From UKL13-3 sp040387195 (GTDB taxonomy: Bacteria; Bacteroidota; Bacteroidia; UKL13-3), in NCBI GenBank assembly GCA_040387195.1, contig JAZKEF010000004.1, positions 143,744 through 207,743 of the forward strand: 64,000 nucleotides of DNA, in the 5' to 3' direction. The notes beneath the pieces were generated by a model that made no database searches, had not been told where the DNA came from, and was given only the letters and a program-made list of their open reading frames with translations. This document shows positions 60,042 through 64,000 of this stretch, piece after piece; position 1 is the stretch's first letter; each line of letters begins with the position of its first letter. A program made the position numbers and the translations under genes.

Positions 60042-60824
60042 TTGGCTTTTATCACAATTACAAGCGATTACGGAAACAATAGCCCTTACTCAGCAGCAGT
60101 AAAAGGGGCTATTTATACGCAATTACCTTCGGCCCAAATTGTTGATATTTCCAATATGGTTACCCCTTACAATGTATTGCAGGCGGCCTACCTCCTTAAA
60201 CAGGTGGTATGGCACTACCCTTTGCATTCCATCCATCTCATTTGCCTGGATACCAACTTTGCAGCCAACGGACAGTACATTATTGCCGAAAGTGACGGTC
60301 AGTATTTTATAGGGGCCGATAATGGTATCTTTTCTTTACTGTTTGAAAAAACTCCGGCCAACTTCTATATCGTTAAAAAGGAATTTGTGAATGAAGATGA
60401 TTTGTTTCCAGAAAAAAACCTGTTTACGTTTTTAGCCATTCAACTCATTAATGGTTTACCGGTAACCCATTTTTCGGAAGCAGGGGAAATCAGAAACATC
60501 AAACAATCATTGATGCCGGTAAAGGAGGATTCGCTTATTCGTGGGAATATTGTTTTTGTAGATGGATTTGACAATGCCATCACCAACATTTCTAAAACCC
60601 TTTTTGAAGAAAAGCTCGCTACTAAAACCTCGTTTAAAATTTTCTTCAGCCGTAAATTATCCATTGATTATATTAGCAAAAATTACAACGATGCAAAAGA
60701 AGGCAGCGAGCTTGCATTGTTTAACGAAAGTGGATTTTTAGAGATTGCTATGAATGCAGGTAATGCAGGACAACTTTTAGGTTTAAAAACCGGTGCATCC
60801 ATCAATATAGAATTTTATGATTAA
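60042..60824 (+). CDS. SAM hydroxide adenosyltransferase/hydrolase family protein (DUF62)
   Basis: The 260-residue protein belongs to the DUF62 (SAM hydrolase and halogenase) family, whose members split S-adenosylmethionine to adenosine plus methionine, or use halide. It starts at TTG 60042 (MAFITITSDYGNNSPYSAAV): the motif T-S-D-Y-G-x-x-x-x-Y/S at the extreme N-terminus is family-defining, with no room for an upstream start. Other blocks are DISNMVTPYNVLQAAYLL, ICLDTNFAANG (catalytic Asp region) and ADNGIFSLLF. It is 8 bp overlapped by the ABM gene. The choice of hydrolase over halogenase is by family majority. Confidence 0.9.
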   Translation: MAFITITSDYGNNSPYSAAVKGAIYTQLPSAQIVDISNMVTPYNVLQAAYLLKQVVWHYPLHSIHLICLDTNFAANGQYIIAESDGQYFIGADNGIFSLLFEKTPANFYIVKKEFVNEDDLFPEKNLFTFLAIQLINGLPVTHFSEAGEIRNIKQSLMPVKEDSLIRGNIVFVDGFDNAITNISKTLFEEKLATKTSFKIFFSRKLSIDYISKNYNDAKEGSELALFNESGFLEIAMNAGNAGQLLGLKTGASINIEFYD

Positions 60825-61113
60825 CAGAATTGTTCGCATGACCTTTGATCCGGATAAGCTGGATAACTTTATTCAGGTATTCAACCAATCTAAAGCCAAG
60901 ATCGCTTCCTTTCCCGGTTGCCATGGATTAAAACTTCTACAGGATGCCGTTGAGAAAAACGTATACTATACCTATAGCCTGTGGATGGATGATGAGAGTT
61001 TGCAACGTTATCGGAAATCAGAACTGTTCAAAGGAGTTTGGGCTGATACACGTGCACTGTTTTCAGATAAACCACAAGCATGGTCAACTACCGTAATTGA
61101 TAATGTGAAATGA
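60817..61113 (+). CDS. antibiotic biosynthesis monooxygenase (ABM) domain protein
   Basis: The 98-residue ferredoxin-like-fold protein of the ABM/quinol monooxygenase type, with MINRIVRMTFDPDKLDNFIQVFNQSK, then CHGLKLLQDAVEKNVYYTYSLWMDDE and the last strand YRKSELFKGVW. ABM proteins act as dimers on quinone or haem-like molecules, or as YchN-type sensors. The first 8 bp overlap the DUF62 gene and the end overlaps the LysM gene by 4 bp, so the three are tightly coupled. Function cannot be set from sequence. Confidence 0.85.
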   Translation: MINRIVRMTFDPDKLDNFIQVFNQSKAKIASFPGCHGLKLLQDAVEKNVYYTYSLWMDDESLQRYRKSELFKGVWADTRALFSDKPQAWSTTVIDNVK

Positions 61114-61928
61114 CGTGCCGATTAATTCTTTTCCTAATTTGCTTCTGCCTCGGATACATTCACGCTGTTGCCATTCCTTTGGATTCCATGAAGGTTACCC
61201 GTCATAAGGGAATATTATACATAGTGCATAAAGTAGACAAGGGAGACGGTTTGATGGCATTGGCCAGAAGATACTATACTTCCGTTGATGAAATAAAAAA
61301 GGCTAATCCCAAACTGAAACAACTCAAGTCCGGGCAAAAAATCAATATCCCATTTAGTGAAACCAATGCACGAAACGAAAAGAAAAATACGGATACAACC
61401 AAAATAACAATAGATGATTCCCATGCCAATGCAGATAGCAAAGACCTGAATCTAGTAAAGATGCATACGGTGCAGACAGGAGAAACCCTTACCAGAATTG
61501 CAGCTAAATACAAAGTAAGTGTACAACAGGTTGTAAAATGGAATGCCATTAAAAATAACAAGATTGACATCGGGCAACAGTTAATTGTTTCCGGTAATGT
61601 ATCCCTTAAATCATATGAAAGGTGGAATGCGGTTAACTCACTCACTGCAAAAACCGATTCAATCAAAAATATTCTTTCCTCAACACAAAATCTTATTGAA
61701 GAGTCGGGACTAACTATTCAGGCTATAGTCAATAGTCACCCTACTCTTTCAGTTGGAAGTTTTATCATTTGTATCAACCCCGATACCCAAAAAAACGTTT
61801 TGATACAAATCGAACAAACCATTTCTCTTGATTCGGGAGTTATTATCGGATTAAAACCAGAAGTATTGTCAGCGCTTGGATTGACGGGCGATTCCAATCG
61901 TATTATTATCAAATACAATCAACCATAG
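61110..61928 (+). CDS. exported LysM peptidoglycan-binding protein
   Basis: The 272-residue protein has a signal peptide (MTCRLILFLICFCLGYIHAVA) and two LysM domains: about 31-76 (YIVHKVDKGDGLMALARRYY, later LKSGQKINIPF) and about 115-160 (HTVQTGETLTRIAAKYKVSV, GQQLIVSG). A C-terminal region (170-272) is Ser/Ile-rich and without a catalytic domain. It likely binds peptidoglycan in the periplasm. Its ATG overlaps the ABM stop (ATGA, 61110-61113). Its stop is 3 bp from the glycosyltransferase start, so the genes are co-translated. Confidence 0.86.
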   Translation: MTCRLILFLICFCLGYIHAVAIPLDSMKVTRHKGILYIVHKVDKGDGLMALARRYYTSVDEIKKANPKLKQLKSGQKINIPFSETNARNEKKNTDTTKITIDDSHANADSKDLNLVKMHTVQTGETLTRIAAKYKVSVQQVVKWNAIKNNKIDIGQQLIVSGNVSLKSYERWNAVNSLTAKTDSIKNILSSTQNLIEESGLTIQAIVNSHPTLSVGSFIICINPDTQKNVLIQIEQTISLDSGVIIGLKPEVLSALGLTGDSNRIIIKYNQP

Positions 61929-61931
61929 CAC

Positions 61932-62696
61932 ATGGCGGCAATACAATTAAGTGTGGTTATCATTACCTACAATGAACAACGAAACATTGGAAGATGTATT
62001 GATTCCATTCAACGTGTTGCCGATGAAATTATAGTGGTTGATTCCTTTTCACAAGATGATACCGTAATGATAGCTAACCAAAAAGGTGCAAAGGTCATTT
62101 CACATGGATTTGAGGGGCATATTGAACAAAAGAATTTTGCCGTCACCCAAGCATCTTTTCCGTATATTCTTTCCTTGGATGCCGATGAATTGCCAGATGA
62201 AACGTTTTTAACACAAATAAAACAAATCAAACAAAACTGGCAACACGATGGGTATTCGGTAAACCGGTTAAATAACTATTGCGGAAAATGGATTCGTCAT
62301 GGTGCCTGGTACCCGGATGTAAAACTACGTTTGTGGGATAGCCGGAAGGGAAAATGGGCTGGCACCAATCCACATGACCGCTACGAAATGAATGCAGGCT
62401 GTTCTGTTGTCCATCTCCCGGGCAACTTGCTTCATTACTCTTATCAAACGGTAGATGAACATAAAAAAAAATCAGACTATTTTTCTTCTATTGCAGCCAA
62501 TGCATATTTCACCAAAGGAAAAAAAAGTTCGACTTTTAAAATCGTATTCAGTCCCCTTTTTCGCTTTGTGAGAGACTATGTAATTAAATGTGGATTCCTG
62601 GATGGGAAATATGGATGGATTATCGCCTCCATTACAGCAAAAGAAGTTGCCCTTAAATATAAAAAACTCCACACCCTGCAACGTGCACGCGTGTAA
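61932..62696 (+). CDS. family 2 glycosyltransferase (WaaE/KdtX-like)
   Basis: The 254-residue protein has a GT-A fold with VVIITYNEQRNIGRCIDSIQ at the N-terminus, the DXD-type motif LSLDADELPDE (Asp at about residue 82-84) and the acceptor-side blocks WIRHGAWYPDVKLRLWD, GKWAGTNPHDRYEM and LLHYSYQTVDEH. The C-terminal helices (FRFVRDYVIKCGFLDGKYGWI) suggest membrane association. This resembles WaaE/KdtX lipopolysaccharide-core glucosyltransferases. It ends immediately before the convergent O-antigen-ligase-like gene. Confidence 0.92.
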   Translation: MAAIQLSVVIITYNEQRNIGRCIDSIQRVADEIIVVDSFSQDDTVMIANQKGAKVISHGFEGHIEQKNFAVTQASFPYILSLDADELPDETFLTQIKQIKQNWQHDGYSVNRLNNYCGKWIRHGAWYPDVKLRLWDSRKGKWAGTNPHDRYEMNAGCSVVHLPGNLLHYSYQTVDEHKKKSDYFSSIAANAYFTKGKKSSTFKIVFSPLFRFVRDYVIKCGFLDGKYGWIIASITAKEVALKYKKLHTLQRARV

Positions 62697-63923
62697 CTAT
62701 TCTTTATGCTGCTGTGTTAACGGTAGTAATATGAATAACAAGGAATATGCCACACCAAGTTGCGTTTCCAGCATGGGTTCCGTTTGAAAGGACAAAAAGA
62801 GAATAGCATAATGCACAATTAAAATGCGGTTCGACCAGTTTCGTTTCTGGAAAACGGGATAGAAAAATGTGATGCAAAAAAAGATAAGTCCCACAATCCC
62901 CATTGATGCCAGGCAAAACAAAAACTGATTATGAGGTAAGATAGGAGTATCAATCATTGGATAAAACTCCTTGAAATAACGATCTGTTTGTTCCTTAATA
63001 TCACCTAATCCACAACCCAATAACGGTGACTCCTTAAATATCACCACTGCTGCGTCATACGAAATAAACCGGGTGGTTAGGGAGTTAAAGTTAGGATATG
63101 CTTTTGTTTGATAAACATGCAAATCGGCTGTTGTATTAATCCATTTATTATTGAGCGTTGGCACATACTTCACAGCTATCAATAAAGACGACAAGAGTAC
63201 CAATACAATGAATGCTGCTTTTGCATAATTTCTGCTTTTGAAGATATAGTAACCTATCTCCACAAATACTGCCGCATACAACGCAATCAGCCCACTACGC
63301 ACAGAATAAAAATGAACGAATAGAAATAGGCAAACTGCTATCGTTAAAAACATCCAGCGTTCAATTTCATACTTCCATACAAACCTTTCCCTGAACAGGT
63401 AAAATGCAATGTATGCGGCCATAGCGAGCATAATACTCAACCTAACATGATTTAAGATGCTTGGCATAACCTTCGCCCTTAGATAGCTTTCATTAATGGC
63501 ATCAATATTAAACAGGTAATTAACAAATGTTCCCAGGGCAACCAGGAAAGCCAGCAAAACAAACAAGCTCAATAGCTTTTGATATACACTGCGACTCAAC
63601 GTTATGACACCGGCAAAAGCAAATGGTAGTGCTAAGAACGGAGCTCTTATCTGAACTCTTTCATAGTAATATTGGAGATCCGAGCTATTCAACAAATATA
63701 ATGGAAGAATAAAAACAGATAGTGTAAGCCACACATACGACTTGGTTGCAACAAAATTCTGCCAATGTAGGCGTAACGACTCTTGAAAGAAAGAGGTTAA
63801 AAGCACACCAAACATAGCAATACTCAGCCAGGCCTTCCCATGTTCATAAAAGAACAGTGAGCACATATAAAATGCCACACAAACTATAAAAGAATAACGT
63901 TTAAGCCACATATGTGATTTCAA
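62697..63923 (-). CDS. O-antigen ligase/Wzy-like membrane protein
   Basis: The 408-residue integral membrane protein has about eleven TM helices and the O-antigen ligase (Wzy_C/WaaL) type region between about 230 and 340 with a periplasmic loop (KYVPTLNNKWINTTADLHVY, then GCGLGDIKEQTDRYFKEFYP). WaaL ligases attach O-antigen to lipid A-core; Wzy polymerises repeats. The domain alone does not decide which. It converges with the GT2 gene and ends at its stop codon, and no O-unit genes are visible. The start is at 63923 (MKSHMWLKRYSF) or the internal Met5 (63911). Confidence 0.88.
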   Translation of the reverse strand: MKSHMWLKRYSFIVCVAFYMCSLFFYEHGKAWLSIAMFGVLLTSFFQESLRLHWQNFVATKSYVWLTLSVFILPLYLLNSSDLQYYYERVQIRAPFLALPFAFAGVITLSRSVYQKLLSLFVLLAFLVALGTFVNYLFNIDAINESYLRAKVMPSILNHVRLSIMLAMAAYIAFYLFRERFVWKYEIERWMFLTIAVCLFLFVHFYSVRSGLIALYAAVFVEIGYYIFKSRNYAKAAFIVLVLLSSLLIAVKYVPTLNNKWINTTADLHVYQTKAYPNFNSLTTRFISYDAAVVIFKESPLLGCGLGDIKEQTDRYFKEFYPMIDTPILPHNQFLFCLASMGIVGLIFFCITFFYPVFQKRNWSNRILIVHYAILFLSFQTEPMLETQLGVAYSLLFILLPLTQQHKE

Positions 63924-63968
63924 TAATCAAATAACGCATATTACAGTATTAAGTATGATAAGGGGCAA

Positions 63969-64000
63969 AAAAAAATCCCCCATCAATGAAGATGGAGGAT
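63969..64000 (-). terminator. terminator hairpin at the right edge (gene outside the window)
   Basis: ATCCCCCATC (63975-63984) pairs with GATGGAGGAT (63991-64000), one mismatch. A 9-A run on its left side means a T run on the minus strand, so it would end a minus-strand gene lying beyond 64000. Confidence 0.6.

Overview
This window is a chromosomal stretch of a Bacteroidota bacterium, probably an environmental member of Bacteroidia/Chitinophagia. The evidence is gene content: an M28 peptidase with a type IX secretion (T9SS) C-terminal sorting domain, a PorE-like TPR/beta-propeller/OmpA protein, an ExbB-ExbD-ExbD-TonB operon followed by a PstS-like lipoprotein and a TPR protein, DUF4290 and DUF4296 proteins, a 7TMR-DISM histidine kinase and many small 'SC'-type lipoproteins. 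A-rich leaders without clear Shine-Dalgarno sites and several TAnnTTTG-type -7 boxes agree with this. There is no prophage, integrase, transposase or CRISPR array. Both edges cut through features: recG at the left, and at the right a terminator belonging to a gene outside the window.

Layout. 1-10.9 kb: recG (partial), a secreted WG-repeat protein, the PorE-like protein, then the TonB-energising operon (exbB, two exbD, tonB, small membrane protein, PstS-like lipoprotein, TPR protein) ending in a bidirectional terminator. 10.9-16.9 kb: HPt protein, NlpC/P60 hydrolase, peroxiredoxin, T9SS-exported peptidase, outer-membrane barrel, VOC protein, tRNA-Ser(TGA), ScdA/hemerythrin protein. 17-27.3 kb: trpS, PIN-PhoH, an unrecognised 596-residue Cys-rich protein, class IV aminotransferase, thiolase, two lipoproteins, CorA. 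27.5-36 kb: EamA transporter, beta-CASP nuclease, upp, two thioredoxin-fold proteins, a tandem pair of barrel proteins, a lipoprotein, a desaturase, YggS and a DUF4296 lipoprotein. 36-45.7 kb: mutS2, truB, leuS, DUF4290 protein, methyltransferase, mtgA and a 56-residue lipoprotein. 45.7-53 kb: a signalling block with a ThiF-nitroreductase fusion (Rv1355c/MoeY type), a GNAT-like protein, a 7TMR-DISM kinase, a REC-kinase hybrid and two stand-alone response regulators. 53-64 kb: AsmA protein, LpoB and COG3014-type lipoproteins, purC, PhoH/PhoL, a SAM-hydrolase-type DUF62 protein, ABM protein, LysM protein, glycosyltransferase 2 and an O-antigen ligase-like protein.

The two most interesting things are (i) the 45.7-53 kb block, which pairs a fused E1-like/flavin enzyme and an acyltransferase-like protein with a complete sensory relay, and (ii) a dispersed population of short, degenerate, word-like repeats. 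These fill most longer intergenic gaps, recur as near-identical 12-22 nt copies in direct or inverted orientation, and have look-alikes inside coding sequence (yggS and leuS). The 596-residue protein at 20.0-21.8 kb is the best single-gene candidate for unknown biochemistry.
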